From: Primula veris
Lineage: Eukaryota > Streptophyta > Magnoliopsida > Ericales > Primulaceae
Reading direction: 5' to 3'
Assembly (NCBI GenBank): GCA_963682055.1
Contig: OY821751.1
Location: 11,160,001 to 11,224,000, forward strand
DNA length: 64,000 nucleotides
A program made the position numbers and the translations under genes. How positions within the stretch are numbered: the stretch's first letter is position 1; the number at the start of each line of letters is the position of its first letter. Below the pieces are notes generated by a model. The model was not told the origin of the DNA, did no database searches, and saw only the letters and a list, made by a program, of their open reading frames with translations. Positions 1 to 12,158 of the stretch are shown piece by piece.

Positions 1-949
1 TTTAATTCTGTCTAAATACATTACTTGATCTTTAAAGTCTTTTATGTGAATTAGAGTATGCAGGATATATTTTCATATGTTTAAAAAGATTCAGTTTATA
101 TTTTATTGAGAATATTAAAGTGATAAACAATGAGAGTTGTTTAAAAGATATACGGAGATTAGTTTAAGAAGATAGTGTTGCTTTTATTGTGAAAACTAAA
201 TCTCTTTTATTATGTAATGTCTTTATCTCTTTATTCTATCTATGTGTCTGCAAATCAGCAATGATCTAATTAGATTGAATATATGGAGTTATGAATTCAC
301 GTTATATAAAGATTGTATCTCTAAAAAGATATTGTTTTATTTGTTTCTTGTATAAGAAAATAGTAACTCCTATTGTCAAGTTAGTCTATTAACATGTATT
401 AAAATGAAGATTGAGTTCAATCAATTGCAGCATTATCTCGTGCAAATATGGAAAGACTGAGATCAATTAGAAGAGTCCAAATCAATCAACAATTTCTTGA
501 AGAAAGAATATTGTTTTTACTCTTTAAATAGTTAATAATCTTGCTTGTAAAAAATGTGTTCTAAATTATAAATAACTCAACTTTGAGAGAATACACAATA
601 AGCTTTTAAAACGAAAAACAATGGTGGCATGTCATTGATTTTTTGAGTGATAGTTATAAGGTAGGAGCAATATAGTGATAGGCAGAAAAACTTAGAGGGA
701 GTCTGAGAGTTTTTCATTAAGACTTGAATCCTATATTATAAGCCATTATAATATCATTAATCTGGGTGAGTGCCCCGGAGACGTAGGCTAGTTGGGTGAA
801 CTCCGTTGTTAAATGTGCGTGTGATTTAATTCAAGTACATTTAATAATTTCACTTCTGTCCATCATTATACTTAGGTTTCAACCTCAGTTGCAACTGTAA
901 TTGGAACCTAACTGCATAACTGCAACTAGAACAACGGATAGGAATTTCA
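1..949 (-). repeat. Interspersed repeat, copy 1 (runs off left edge)
   Basis: Read on the minus strand, this segment matches 35977-36824 (plus) over nearly its whole length with scattered substitutions and small indels. Shared landmarks include CTACGTCTCCGGGGCACTC (here in reverse at about 767-790) and a block before it repeating GTTGCAACTGAGGTT-like words. I find no coding potential. The second copy lies inside a retrotransposon integrase region, so this is a mobile or formerly mobile sequence, perhaps an LTR fragment or non-autonomous element. Family and ends are unknown because the left edge of the window truncates it. Confidence 0.75.
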
Positions 950-2526
950 AAGTATTTTTAACTTCTTTTGAATACTAGCATTTATTTGATTTTTGCTATT
1001 TGTTTCTCGCTTTCATTGTGTCTTTTGTATTGTGACTACCCCTCAACTGTGCTTTTTCCACAGAAGAGGGCGTCGCAGAAGCACGACGGCAGTTGTAGTA
1101 ATTAAACCGGGAAGAATTCTGAGATCGAATCTGAAGATCACGGTTGTTACGCTAAACGTCATTTTAGATATTTTTAGGCGTGTAAAATAAACTACGACTA
1201 CGAAATTCAGCTGTCGAGTTGTCAATCCAACAACTATACCAACGTAGTGATGCAAGTTTAAGTTTAACTACAAAACTACAAGTTTAGACATTCTCAAAAA
1301 GTAATGTTTACCCTTTTTTTTTATAATGTTATTAGTTTTTTACTAACAACATAAATGTTATTAGCAATTTTGTTTGTGTAATTACTGAATGTTTTTGATT
1401 TGCCTTCTTTGATTCTCCAGTTTCTTCTTCAAGGGTGTCTATTGAGTTGTCAGATAATTCAACCTCATCACTTTCATTTCTTTCCCTGCAATTTTGTTAA
1501 ATAATGTGTTACTGTATCAATTAATCTTGTTCAATATATCATTTTTAATAATCTACCAGTATTATACAGATAAGGCAATACGTATGCCGTTTTTATACAC
1601 TAATATTACCCTTGTATATGTATTTTTTGGACATGCACATAAAAAATGATGATTCATATTGCATACACAATGTAATTTTGCATACAATATGAAAAATTAT
1701 CATTGTGTATCCTAGTTCATGACTGTCTATAAACTACAAAGAGATAACACTAGTCATTGTATATGTAGGTCCTATTTGTGGGGGTACTATGCCTTTTTTC
1801 TATCAAATTTTAGTATTTTATATCACTATAACAACCAAAACTACGAGTTCAGACATTTCTTAAAAAGTTTTGTTTACTTTTTTTACTACACATTTTTCTC
1901 AGAATAATGTGTTCCGTCAATGTTTACGCACATTAATAATGTGTAAACTTTACAAGTTAATCATAACTGACAGTTTACTCATTATTAGACAGATTTGTGT
2001 GTAGTTTTTTTAAGTATCCTAAAGGTTCCCAAGTGATTTATTGCCCTGCTAGTTGAAACATTTTAGGATAAAAGTCTACTTGAACTAAACGAAAATTCTG
2101 CATAATCACAAATAACTTGGCACTGTTTGGTAATCAATTATTGGTTATAATTATTGGTGCCCCCACTTCCGCATCATTGCATTATTGCATCATTGCATTT
2201 TTTAAATATATAAACGCTTTTATTGCTTTAAATATTTAAGGCCTCAGAAAGATTATTTAGCTGGAACTTCAGGGATATGGTCAGATACAGTATTTTTACA
2301 CCTTGATAGTTTGTAACTTATGACAAAGCCAAATCATGTGTGGCCAAGTGCAACTCAACAAGTTATTGTGCTTTCACACACAATTACGTATGTATGGTCC
2401 ATGTTATGGAGGTGTGTGTATACTTATTCAAAAGTCAGAACTTTTTGGTCTCGTTCACTTGATTATCTTCTAGAAGAGATAAAAAAATCAAAAACTTCAG
2501 TTCCCATTGGGAGGAAATTGTGTAAC
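950..2526. other. AT-rich non-coding stretch
   Basis: No convincing gene. A diverged repeated block is present: words around 1265-1320 (ACAAGTTTAGACATT) recur around 1826-1885 (ACGAGTTCAGACATT). The short open frames here have no family signature and are treated as chance. Confidence 0.5.
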
Positions 2527-2534
2527 TGGTGAGG

Positions 2535-2720
2535 CAGGGACGAAACCAGGATGTGTAAATGGGGGGTGCCAAAATATATGTACAAGTAACATATTTTTAT
2601 GGGGGGTGCCAAATCTACACCTAAAAAGAAATTGTACTAAAAAAAAATTGCGTCACTTGGGATTTCTAAAATTATGGGGGGTGCCGTGGCACCCGATCGT
2701 TCCCACTTAGCTTCCCCCTG
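2535..2720. mobile_element. hAT-type MITE with perfect 8-bp TSD
   Basis: A 186-bp non-autonomous element. It begins CAGGGACGAAACCAGG and ends CTTAGCTTCCCCCTG, so its termini are imperfect inverted repeats starting CAGGG, as in the hAT superfamily. It is flanked by identical 8-bp direct repeats TGGTGAGG at 2527-2534 and 2721-2728, the target-site length typical of hAT. The interior has three GGGGGGTGCC motifs and no coding capacity. The perfect duplication suggests a fairly recent insertion. Confidence 0.85.
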
Positions 2721-2728
2721 TGGTGAGG

Positions 2729-3956
2729 TGAGTATGAAAATACTATACAACCGGTTAAAGTGTTTGTTTCTCTCTCTTTTTTTTAAAAAGTTAATAACTC
2801 TTACAAACCTTCATCATGAACATTAAAATATTATAATTATATACATACCCCCTTTGCTCATTCACGGATTTTTTTGTTTGGTGTTATAAAAGGATGAACA
2901 ATATAATGACATTCTGACAATATAAACTATTACCTTTCATAATAATAAAACCTTATATAAACTATTACCTTGTATTAAACCAAACATTCTCATTTATTTT
3001 TATTTTTGGTATGCATCCTGTTTTGTTGTTTAAAATATTAAGATATTAAGTTACATGATACCTACAACTCAATAATAAGTTACTACTGAGTTATGTCATC
3101 GTCGTCCCCCTCTATAGACAGACACACACAACTAATTTTTTCTTTGATTATTGTTGTCATATTATCTAAATCGGGAACCGGAAATGAAAGTCAGTGTGCT
3201 AATTTTCAATCTCGGCAATATGGTTTTATAAGGTCAATTAGATTTTAGAAATCAACCACAAAGTAGCGAGAAATTACCTCAATGGATATGTTTTCTAAGT
3301 AATGATAAAGGTAAGGATAACTCAATATCCCTTGAAGTGACTATCTTTATAATCAATTAGATAAGATAACCTCTATTTTAAGTAATAATGAAGGTCATAT
3401 AGTAGCAACAAAAAAAATGTTGTTAAATGTCGTGACACTCAATTTACTACCAGTTTAGTAAAAAAACATTTAATAGTAAACTAATATTTTTTTTTAGTAG
3501 AAATTTGGATGTCTTGAATCATTTGTAATTATCATAGTACTATTTTGGATATATTGGGAAATATGAGACAATATTTATGTAAAATTAATAATATTTAATG
3601 CTAATAGAGAGCGGTGATATCGGCTAAGATATTTTGTATAGTGTAAATGAGTAGTTAGAACTAAAAAAAAAAAAAAGGAATTTTAGGCTACGTTTGGAGA
3701 GATAACTAGTCTACACTAGTTGGGAATACTCTAAGAAACCCAAGTATTGCCAACTTTGAAGTGAATACTCTATTTTAAGTTATGTGTGGTACTTTTCACT
3801 ATTTTAGACGTTGATTGATAGTTGCAACTCATCCTGTATCATGTGGCCAAACGCAACTCAAACGCATTAACTTACGTACACAAGTTTCTCATTATTTTGG
3901 ACTCTTTGTATTGTGTAATATCTGGAAGAGTTTGGATTTTTATACTACATTTTTTT
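2729..3956. other. AT-rich non-coding stretch
   Basis: No gene, RNA or well-bounded repeat recognised. It contains A/T homopolymers (for example about 3663-3676). It ends at the left terminal repeat of the Mutator-like element. Confidence 0.5.
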
Positions 3957-4077
3957 TGAAAAAACGCATAAACCATACATTAAATTTACGGTTTACAGAA
4001 ATTACATGCAAACCGTACATTTAATGTACGGTTTGTATGTATTTTTGCAAACCGTACATTAATGTACGGTTTGCATG
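3957..4077 (+). repeat. MULE left terminal inverted repeat
   Basis: Contains three successive palindromic words of about 25 bp (CATTAAATTTACGG-, CATTTAATGTACGG- and CATTAATGTACGG-type) separated by TACATGC-like linkers. It aligns to the reverse complement of 7899-8021 over most of its length. Confidence 0.75.
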
Positions 4078-4098
4078 TATTTTTTTTTTTTTGTGTGT

Positions 4099-4366
4099 GT
4101 AATTTCAATTTGTAAAATAGGAAAAATATATAAAATATGCAAATCCATAATTTACTTAGCTATATATAATTGTTTGTTGTTTGTTTATATTAATTATAGA
4201 AATTATAATAATTGTTGATATTTGTCCCATTTTTATTTTTTTTTTTGTAATTTCAATTTGTAAAATAGGAAAAAATATATAAAATAAGCAAATCCATAAT
4301 TCACTTAGCTATATATAATTGTTTGTTGTTTGTTTATATTAATTATAGAAATTATAATAATTGTTT
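4099..4366. repeat. Direct duplication of ~118 bp
   Basis: The blocks 4099-4216 and 4247-4366 are near identical. Both run from GTAATTTCAATTTGTAAAAT to AATTATAATAATTGTT and are separated by about 30 bp that includes poly-T. The duplication lies inside the MULE, downstream of its gene on the minus strand. The rest of 4367-4868 is AT-rich with nothing recognised. Confidence 0.75.
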
Positions 4367-4868
4367 ATAGCTAATTATAGAATATTTTTTTCAAATTAAA
4401 TATGATTTTTTTAATAAAAAAACTAAATGCCTTATTTTTAAAATTTTACATAAAATAAATTACCAATATTCTAACAAACTCTCAAAATAAACACAAAATT
4501 TACACAAAAAAAGTTGATTTGATAAATTTTATATTTTTGGTTCATGTTATATTTTGTCAATTGTATAAGTTGATATTTATTGAATCATTAACTAAATCGT
4601 CAATTTTTGAGAAGTTTTTTTGTTTGTTTTTAACACTTGTATAACGTAATATGAAACATTAACTAAGTCGTCAATTTGGTGTCAATCGTTAATTTTCTTG
4701 AATGAAACAATCATAAATTATATAAATTTCATAAAAGAAATTAACTCAATATGCAAACATGAACTAAATTTCAGAAAACAAATTTATTAAACATTTTTTT
4801 ACATCATATAAATTTACAACAAATTGGAAAAAATAGTAATTTACATAAAATTAAAAATAAAAAACTGA

Positions 4869-7046
4869 TTATGGACTTAGGTCTATAGCTTCTTCTTCAT
4901 TTACTTTTTGCTTTCCCGATTGCTTTTCCAGCGCCATATATAACTTGAAATTTGGTCGGAAAAGTTCCTTCCATGGCGCAGCTGCCTCAGTGTGTGTTTG
5001 TTCCCACCGTGCTATAATTCCTGGCATTGGGAAGATCCCTTCTTCTTTAAGAATAACCTGAGCATAGTGACAACTGTTGACGAACACCATTACAGTCGGG
5101 ATGTAATATGTCGTTCCCCGAGGCGGACCAGTATAAAGAGGTAAAAAAGTACTGTTCCACACGTTTATCCCTCCATTATTATTTTGCCATAAGGACAACA
5201 ATACAATTGGAATATTGTAATGAGAAACAATTAAAAACCCATAAGACGGAAATCTCATCCATTTGTCAGAAGGTGCGGGATTTGTAGGATAATAAAAATT
5301 TAAACTTGATAAAATATAATCATACCGGTAAGCTTCAAAGTCAATATTCTCAAACAGCTCATAATAAACACATTTCATTTGCTGCAGCTCTTGAAACAAC
5401 TCACATCTTACCGCGTACCAATCATCTTCCCCATGCTGTTTACCCGTAACATTTGCAATTACCCGGAACCCACAGTTACCATCCCCACGCACATCATAAA
5501 CCGTTTCGATGTAACTATGTAACATGACCCATATTTGGTCACTGTACAGGAAGGTTTGCCTATTGGGGGTGGGTTTAGGGTTCTGGTTTCGCGGCCTCCT
5601 AGTTGGGTTTACCCTTACCTCCGGTGTTTCATCCGCCTTGCCTTTTCCCTTGTCCCTACTAGCACCAGCACTCTGTTCCTCCACATACTGCCATCCCGAC
5701 TTATCTCTCTTACTAGATTTGTCGCCTTTTCTAGGTCTCCCCCTATTTACTCTCACTTCGGGGTCACTGATGGATGTTCTGGCTGGTACGGTTATCTCTC
5801 GGAGTTGTGTTTTTATACGCCGTTTTTCAACATTAGTTTTGCTAGCATAAACACTTTTAAACTCTTCTAGATCATCCTCTACCCCATAATCATCGGTGTT
5901 CCCATTATCATCAATTACGTCTAATTTTTTCCAGAATGGATGAATATATTCTAGAGGAAGAGGCTTCCCGAATAAAATATGTTCACTCATAATATGATGA
6001 CAAGGTAAACCGTGAGAAAATTTGAAACCGCAAGAACAATTCTCATCAGCCTGGGCACTACATTTTTTGTGTTCTTGAAATAATAAATCAAAGGCATAGT
6101 GTGTGATATACGACCTAAGATTTATAAATAGAGGTGTTCATTCAGAATGTGGAAAATAAGACTTGCATTTATCCAACTTCATCTTAATATCCTCAAACTG
6201 TTTTTCTAGAATTCTATTCACCTCTACCCAGACATTTTCAAGCGTGCCAGTATTTGTGGAAAGGCAATGGGTTGATGGGTTCATATTATAGTAGAATGTG
6301 TACCGATGTCTATCCAACAAATTAAACAGTTCCTGTATCGGGTTTCTACCATCTCGTTCTTTAAATTTCAATCCAGCCAAAAAATTATGTATCGTTTTAA
6401 TGTTTGATACATTGTCAGGATTTCGATTTTTTATGGCCTCTAATATTGCACCAACTTTAAAAGTACTTTGCCTTAAAGTTTTAACAATTTCTTTTTCATC
6501 TTGGGTTAAACGAGCACGTCGTGCTTGCCCTTGGAGGTAAGTTGGAGGTGGGTGGTTATGTTGTCCATTTTCTACGTGACACATCCATTCACCATTAACT
6601 ACGTAACCTTTAATGAAAAATGGACAATATTTTTTCTTTGTACCTGAATTTACGGAAGATGGTTTCTTTTTTTCGTAAACCCCCGATTTATCACACACAA
6701 TATCAACATACGGTGTTCTGCTCCCATCACCCCCTCCAGACCTACGAATCGTAAGAATGAAACCCCAATTTCCAGCCACATTAGCAAGATCAGCAAGCAT
6801 TTCATCCCTTATTTCCCAAGTCAATTCATCAACTTCAAAGTGCTCTGAATAATCAGTTAGCGCATCGTTTGAGCCACTGGATGAATTCACATTGTTGTTA
6901 TTCCATTGGTTGTTGTCATAACCATAGTTGTAATTCATTTTCGAAAAGTGTTTGTTTATATATTTTTTTGGGGAGAAATGAGTATTTTTTTTAGAGATTT
7001 CTGAAATGTGTTTGTGTTTGATTTTAGGGTTTGTTAGAATTGGCAA
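4869..7046 (-). pseudogene. MULE protein relic: FAR1-like domain, SWIM finger, OTU cysteine protease
   Basis: One reading frame runs across this span, broken by an in-frame TGA at 6138-6140. The N-terminal part (ATG 7046; the Asn/Tyr-rich MNYNYGYDN at 6938 is a more natural start) has a FAR1/WRKY-GCM1-like zinc pattern with C118, C141, H163 and H165. After the stop the frame gives a SWIM finger, CSCGFKFSHGLPCHHI, near 5995-6040. The distal 373 codons contain an AT-hook-like GRPRK and an OTU domain with D170-G-N-C173 (motif DGNCGFR) and a candidate catalytic H308 (SCHYAQV). The region between the zinc and SWIM parts is too short to hold the MULE DDE transposase, so that core is deleted. OTU proteases cleave ubiquitin-type conjugates; its role in the MULE is unknown. 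Confidence 0.8.
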
Positions 7047-7068
7047 AATTGAGCCATATTTATAGTGT

Positions 7069-7836
7069 TAATTTACACTACAAACCGTAGATTACTTTTA
7101 CGGTTTGTAGTGTTTTTTTTGGTGTAGTCATTTCCAAACTTTAATAATGCATTGAGTAGTCATTTTCGGATAGGGTTGTCAAATCATAATAATTCAAAAG
7201 TGATAAGGTGTTGTCGGAATTATTTTGATAGATATGGTATCCAATGTCACTTACACTACAAACCGTAGATTACTTTTACGGTTTGTAGTGTTTTTTTTGG
7301 TGTAGTCATTTCCAAACTTTAATAATGCATTGAGTAGTCATTTTCGGATAGGGTTGTCAAATCATAATAATTCAAAAGTGATAAGCTGTTGTCGGAATTA
7401 TTTTGATAGATATGGTATCCAATGTCATTTACACTACAAACCGTAGATTACTTTTACGGTTTGTAGTGTTTTTTTTGGTGTAGTCATTTTCAAACTTTAA
7501 TAATGCATTGAGTAGTCATTTTCGGATAGGGTTGTCAAATCATAATAATTCAAAAGTGATAAGGTGTTGTCGGAATTATTTTGATAGATATGGTATCCAA
7601 TGTCATTTACACTACAAACCGTAGATTACTTTTACGGTTTGTAGTGTTTTTTTTGTGTGTAGTCATTTCCAAACTTTAATAATGCATTGAGTAGTCATTT
7701 TCGGATAGGGTTGTCAAATCATAATAATTCAAAAGTGATAAGGTGTTGTCGGAATTATTTTGATAGATATGGTATCCAATGTCATTTACACTACAAATCG
7801 TAGATTATTTTTACGGTTTGTAGTTGTTTTTTTTTA
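7069..7836. repeat. 178-bp tandem array with hairpins, about 4.3 copies
   Basis: AAACCGTAGATTAC starts at 7082, 7260, 7438 and 7616, with a degenerate form at 7795, giving a period of 178 (last 179). Every unit carries an inverted repeat CACTACAAACCGTA / TACGGTTTGTAGTG with a short loop. Units are almost identical, implying recent amplification. The array sits immediately upstream of the minus-strand MULE gene, where its promoter should be. Confidence 0.9.
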
Positions 7837-7898
7837 CGTTATTAACGGTGATTCAGTGTAAAAAGTACATTCGTAAAATGACGCTGCTTAAATCAGGG

Positions 7899-8021
7899 GT
7901 ACAAACCGTACATTTATTTTACGGTTTGCACAGAATACATGCAAACCGTACATTTAATGTACGATTTGTTTGAAATCTGTACAAACCGTACATTAAATGT
8001 ACGGTTTGTATGTATTTTTCA
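7899..8021 (-). repeat. MULE right terminal inverted repeat
   Basis: Three AAACCGTACATT...ACGGTTT-type palindromes. The reverse complement aligns with 3957-4077, including the outermost TGAAAAA. The short span 7837-7898 between the tandem array and this repeat holds nothing recognised. Confidence 0.75.
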
Positions 8022-8026
8022 GAATA

Positions 8027-8130
8027 TTTAGGGTTTAGGGGTTTAAGGTTTAGGATTTAGGATTTAGGGTTTAGGGTTTGTAATTTAGGGTTTAGGGTTT
8101 GTAATTTAGGGTTTAGGGTTTAGGGTTTGT
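8027..8130 (+). repeat. Interstitial telomere-like TTTAGGG tract
   Basis: About 100 bp of degenerate plant telomere heptamers (TTTAGGG) with variants TTTAGGA, TTTAAGG and TTTGTAA. It begins about 6 bp outside the MULE terminal repeat. The plant telomere heptamer is established; origin by end repair or as filler DNA is inference. Confidence 0.75.
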
Positions 8131-8999
8131 AAAAACTCAATATTGGTCATATCAATTAAAATACAAAATATTTTGTACAAACATACAAATCAAACATACG
8201 AATCAAATTAAACTTACGAATTTATAACGTACAAATCAAACATACGAATCAAATTAAACTTACGAATTTATAAAATTCCAACTCAGCTAGGAATAAAACT
8301 TACAAATCAAACATAAAAATCAAATACAAAAAACATTTACAAACCATTTACAAAACATCATCAACACATGGCCAGTAATAGGTGGCAGAAAAATCAAAAG
8401 TGACTACCTCTAACGGTATTAACCCATTCTAATGTTTTTTCATTTTGTGAGAATTGAGAAATAAGAATTACTTCAAATGTACAATAATCACCGCAACTAC
8501 ACATATTTTATTTTAGTACAAAGGCTTGCATCTTATTCATAGAAAGGTAACCAAAGTTTGTGCGCATGGGTCATGCTCCCAAGCTAGCATATCCGGGTAT
8601 TATCCGGCCTAAAAAAGATACAGTAAACACGTGAAAAAATACAAAACACACTTAAGGACTTACAGTATACTTAGGGGACCAAAAACTAAGGCTGTAAGAA
8701 TACTAATTATACTTTGAGCTCAACAATAACAACACATTTGAGCCTAACGTATCTCTTCTTTCTGCTTATAACCCCTATTCTTATATCACCCTTTATATCT
8801 CTTGATCAAAGTGAGACTTGAGAGCTACCATATATGTGTCATGGAAGTCATACTAAAAGTCTAATAAACAGCCTTAGTAAAACCCCTAAATATACAATAC
8901 ATAACTAAAACAAAAATATAATCACTAGCTCACGAAGCTAAGAGATAAAACTAAATTGCTATAATCTTAAAGTAGTAGTGACTGCCACTCGAACGTGTT
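8131..8999. other. AT-rich non-coding stretch with a short duplication
   Basis: A 39-bp word beginning AATCAAACATACGAATC occurs twice in tandem (about 8187-8270). Nothing else is recognisable and no open frame has a family signature. Confidence 0.5.
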
Positions 9000-9995
9000 A
9001 TTTTTAATGCACGAGTGCCTCGCAGGAGCACGAGGGTATTAGTAGTAATTCTCGGGTAAGATACCCAAGTTATCGTTCTAGTAACTGTGTGATTGGCTAG
9101 ATCTAGTGTTTTTCCTAGGCATTTAATTTATTAATACGAAAGAAAATAAGATAAGAAAGCGTTAGCGGTTGTTTTGTCAATCCAACGGCTCGCTGCTCAA
9201 GATTTTTAAACTAGAACCTTAGTTTTATGGTGATTGTTAAGAGTACTTTTTAGTTTATATCAACCCAAATATGATAACATGCGAGATCTACGCTTAATAA
9301 CTAGATTTAATACGTTATTAATACGCTTTTATGCAAGATGTAACAAAAATAACTAACTTTTTTACGTTATTAATGTTTTCTAACGATTAAACATGCATGA
9401 TCACAAGTTTTAACACCAAAACTGAATTAAAATGAATTAAAACAGCAAGAAAAGATACTGGAGAGTAAAGAAAACAACGATATATTGAAGTAAGACAAGC
9501 AAACTTACAAAAACCGAAGTTAAAGTGGTGTTTTTGTGCACCAAAACTCACTTTTTACTCTCTCTCTCTCTCTTCTAAGGTGAAGTCGCTTTAAAACCCG
9601 CTGAAAATATTATGAAAAACGTATTTTACATATGAGAAAAGTATCTATTTATATAAGCTATGAATTTAACCCTAATTAATTAAATCAGCCGTAACCTGAC
9701 CGATAAGTGTGGCCGGTCAGTTCTGCTTTCAGAATTTTCTTTTGAGTTTACTTGTGCTGACTTCGTTTGGGTAACTTTTGGTCTTCTCTTGGGGGTTCTT
9801 AGTCTTCTGATTTCTTCACTTGTCTCATTTTTGTGTTAATTCCATGCATTTTTCTACTAAAGTATAGAAATGTGTAAATAAACCGGGAAAAAGCATAAAA
9901 ACACTAAATATGGCATAAGTAGGCTGAAATAGCAATGAAACAACGCTAATTAATCTTATTTTAGTCTATTAAATATATTATTTCGTGGTCTAATC
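9000..9995 (-). other. Possible LTR-like segment with TATA box
   Basis: On the minus strand the segment starts near TGATTAGACCACG (about 9995), has a good TATA-like sequence CTTATATAAATAG (about 9644-9658), then a leader rich in CT (GA/TC microsatellite about 9553-9574). This resembles the layout of a retrotransposon LTR, but no primer binding site, partner LTR or coding region was found. An unrelated old repeat is equally possible. Confidence 0.3.
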
Positions 9996-10299
9996 AAGTA
10001 GTACAGTGTAAATTCTTTTAGAAGTATAAATTTAAGTTGCAGTGTGTTTTTAAAAAGTTCCGATACGAACAATACCCCATAATCTACTTTTCTAATTGCA
10101 ATAAAACTGATGATTGACATTAGCCGGTACGGTAACCAATTAGCTTCAGAAAGAGATCCTTATTAGCTATAAATTAATAGAGCAATATAAGCCATAATCC
10201 AAATTTGACCAAAAAGATAAAGAAAAAATCACATTCGCAAAAGCCAAACAAGGCTATTTCCATCTAAAATTATGTATACCTATTTCGTCATAAAAAAGT

Positions 10300-11690
10300 T
10301 GAGAAAAAGCAATTATTGGTAAATCCAGACTGGTAAACCCAATTTAGGAATGATGTCAGCAACACCACTTTGCTCCCTCTAAATATGAGTTAAATCATTG
10401 GAAACCAAATTCATGAGTACAGTAATATCAGTCCTAAGACTCAGAAATTTTATACTAGGGGTACCTTTATTGTACCACCAGTTCTCTATGATAAGAGAAT
10501 CAGTCTCTGTAAGTAAATCAATAACATTTAACTGGTAGCAAATGATGAGACCCCCTAAAATTACTTGAACTTTTGCAAAATTGTTAGCCTCGAAGGCAAG
10601 GGAAATAGAATAAGTAACAATTAAGTCACCATTAGAATCTCTAATAATACCCCCTGCGCTGCACTACCAGGATTACCAAATGAGGACCCATCAAAATTCA
10701 TTTTTAATTTACCATAAGGAGGTAAAGTCCAAGATAAGGCCTTAGGTAATTTAGTTTTATATTTAAGTATGGGGATATTCATATAGGTGGTAAAAAAATA
10801 CAGTAAAGGAAGAGGGGGAGCAGTAGGTTTTATGAAAAAGTAAGCTCTTTAATCCACATAATCACCTTACTAATAATACTAGTATGATTCATATCACCAT
10901 TTTCATATTTATAATAGTTTCTGCTCAACCAAATTTCCCAAAAAATCAAAAAAAGGAATAATAGAGGCAATTAAGTCTAACTGAGAAAAGTTGTTCGATA
11001 TTCTACACCAGTGACAAGTCCAGTCTTTCTAATAAAAATTAGGAAGATACTTAATACCAGATGCATTAAAAAAAAAACCCATACAGTGGTAGCATTCTTA
11101 CCCTTAACAAATAAGTGATCCACCTCATCTTCTTTGTGGGCTCCCCTACATTAAAGCAATACCACATTTTTTAATGTCACCATCAAGTTTAATAGAATTA
11201 GTCCAAAGTTTCCAAGAAAAAATAGAGATTTTGTAAGGCAAGACTTTATTCCAAATAAATTTATCCATTGGCGAATGAAAACAATAATTTCTAAGTAAAA
11301 TACAGGCACTTTTAGTGGCCCGTAAAAACACTAGATTCAGTGTGTGGCCAGTACCTAACATCAAGGCCATTCCTAATCTGCATATCAAAGGAGGTGATGT
11401 AGCTGCAAAAATGGTGGTTATCAAGGGCATTCAACTTATCTAAATCCCAACTTCCATGAGTAAAAATATTATTAAGTAACAAATGAGGTCCAACAGTAAA
11501 TTTAGACGCAATGGTACCATGACCAGACCAGTTCTCAAACCAAAAACTAAGAGACCCCTCTCTAATAACTCAAATTTACAACTACACATATCTATTACTA
11601 GGGCCTCTCTATCAACTAAATCAACTAGTTGCTTAATGATCACCACAACATTTCTGAAAAGAAAAACTCATTCGACCTAGAATATGTCAT
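10300..11690 (-). pseudogene. LINE (L1-type) ORF2 3' remnant: zinc-binding region and RNase H
   Basis: Minus-strand frames, broken by several shifts and stops, give the plant L1 ORF2 tail. First comes a 'WFENWSGHG'-type motif (about 11540), then the reverse-transcriptase zinc-binding region with WNKVLPYKISIFSWKL (about 11210). An RNase H domain follows, starting MNFDGSSFGNPGSAAQG (about 10695-10650), with TETDSL and a C-terminal GVADIIPKLGL. The endonuclease and reverse transcriptase parts are absent. The 3' UTR probably runs to about 10050. The join to the Athila-like LTR is near 11690. Confidence 0.7.
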
Positions 11691-12158
11691 TTTCTAGCCT
11701 TAATTAGAGTGTTAAATCCAAATTTATGTTGGGTAAATAGTTATTTTTATATCAATTTACTATTTTTGTGTATTTTGAGAACATTTATTTATTATGTGTG
11801 AAAATTGGCCTTTTTAGGTGTATTTATGTGAAGAATAGAGATGAAAGGACTCAAGATACAAGTTAGAGAAGCTAACAGACCTAAAAGAAGACAATATTAA
11901 AGTTAAATTCGGTGAAAAGAGATAAAATTGGGGAACACGTAAAAGATCTAAACAAAAAGGAAATAAAATTCAGTTCTCCACCAGCTGATTCGAATCAGAC
12001 ACTCTTATCCAGATCAGAGATCTTCCGCCACCATAATTTAATGACGTGTTACACTCTAATTGGACAAAAGAAGTCTAATCCGAATCAGACACCTCTGATT
12101 CGGATAAGAGAATATTAGCGTTGAAGTTCTGGAATTTTCTGAGCTGACTTGTATAAAT

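Larger units (their letters stand above)
3957..8021 (-). mobile_element. Mutator-like element (MULE) with OTU gene, internally deleted
   Basis: About 4.06 kb bounded by related inverted repeats of about 120 bp (3957-4077 and 7899-8021), each starting TGAAAAA inward and containing three short palindromes of the type AAACCGTACATT/AATGTACGGTTT. The interior holds one minus-strand gene relic with a FAR1-like zinc region, a SWIM finger and an OTU protease, a combination known in plant MULEs. The catalytic DDE transposase core is absent, so this copy is non-autonomous. I cannot identify a clean 9-bp target duplication, so outer ends may be off by several bases. Confidence 0.75.

Noticed and set aside
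2320..2532. 70-codon plus-strand frame before the hAT MITE
   Set aside because: No recognised motif and typical AT-rich composition; ends at the MITE border by chance.
7069..7836. CRISPR-like array
   Set aside because: The 178-bp units are contiguous without unique spacers, and the context is a plant transposon.
8027..8130. True chromosome end
   Set aside because: The tract is short, degenerate and internal to the window.
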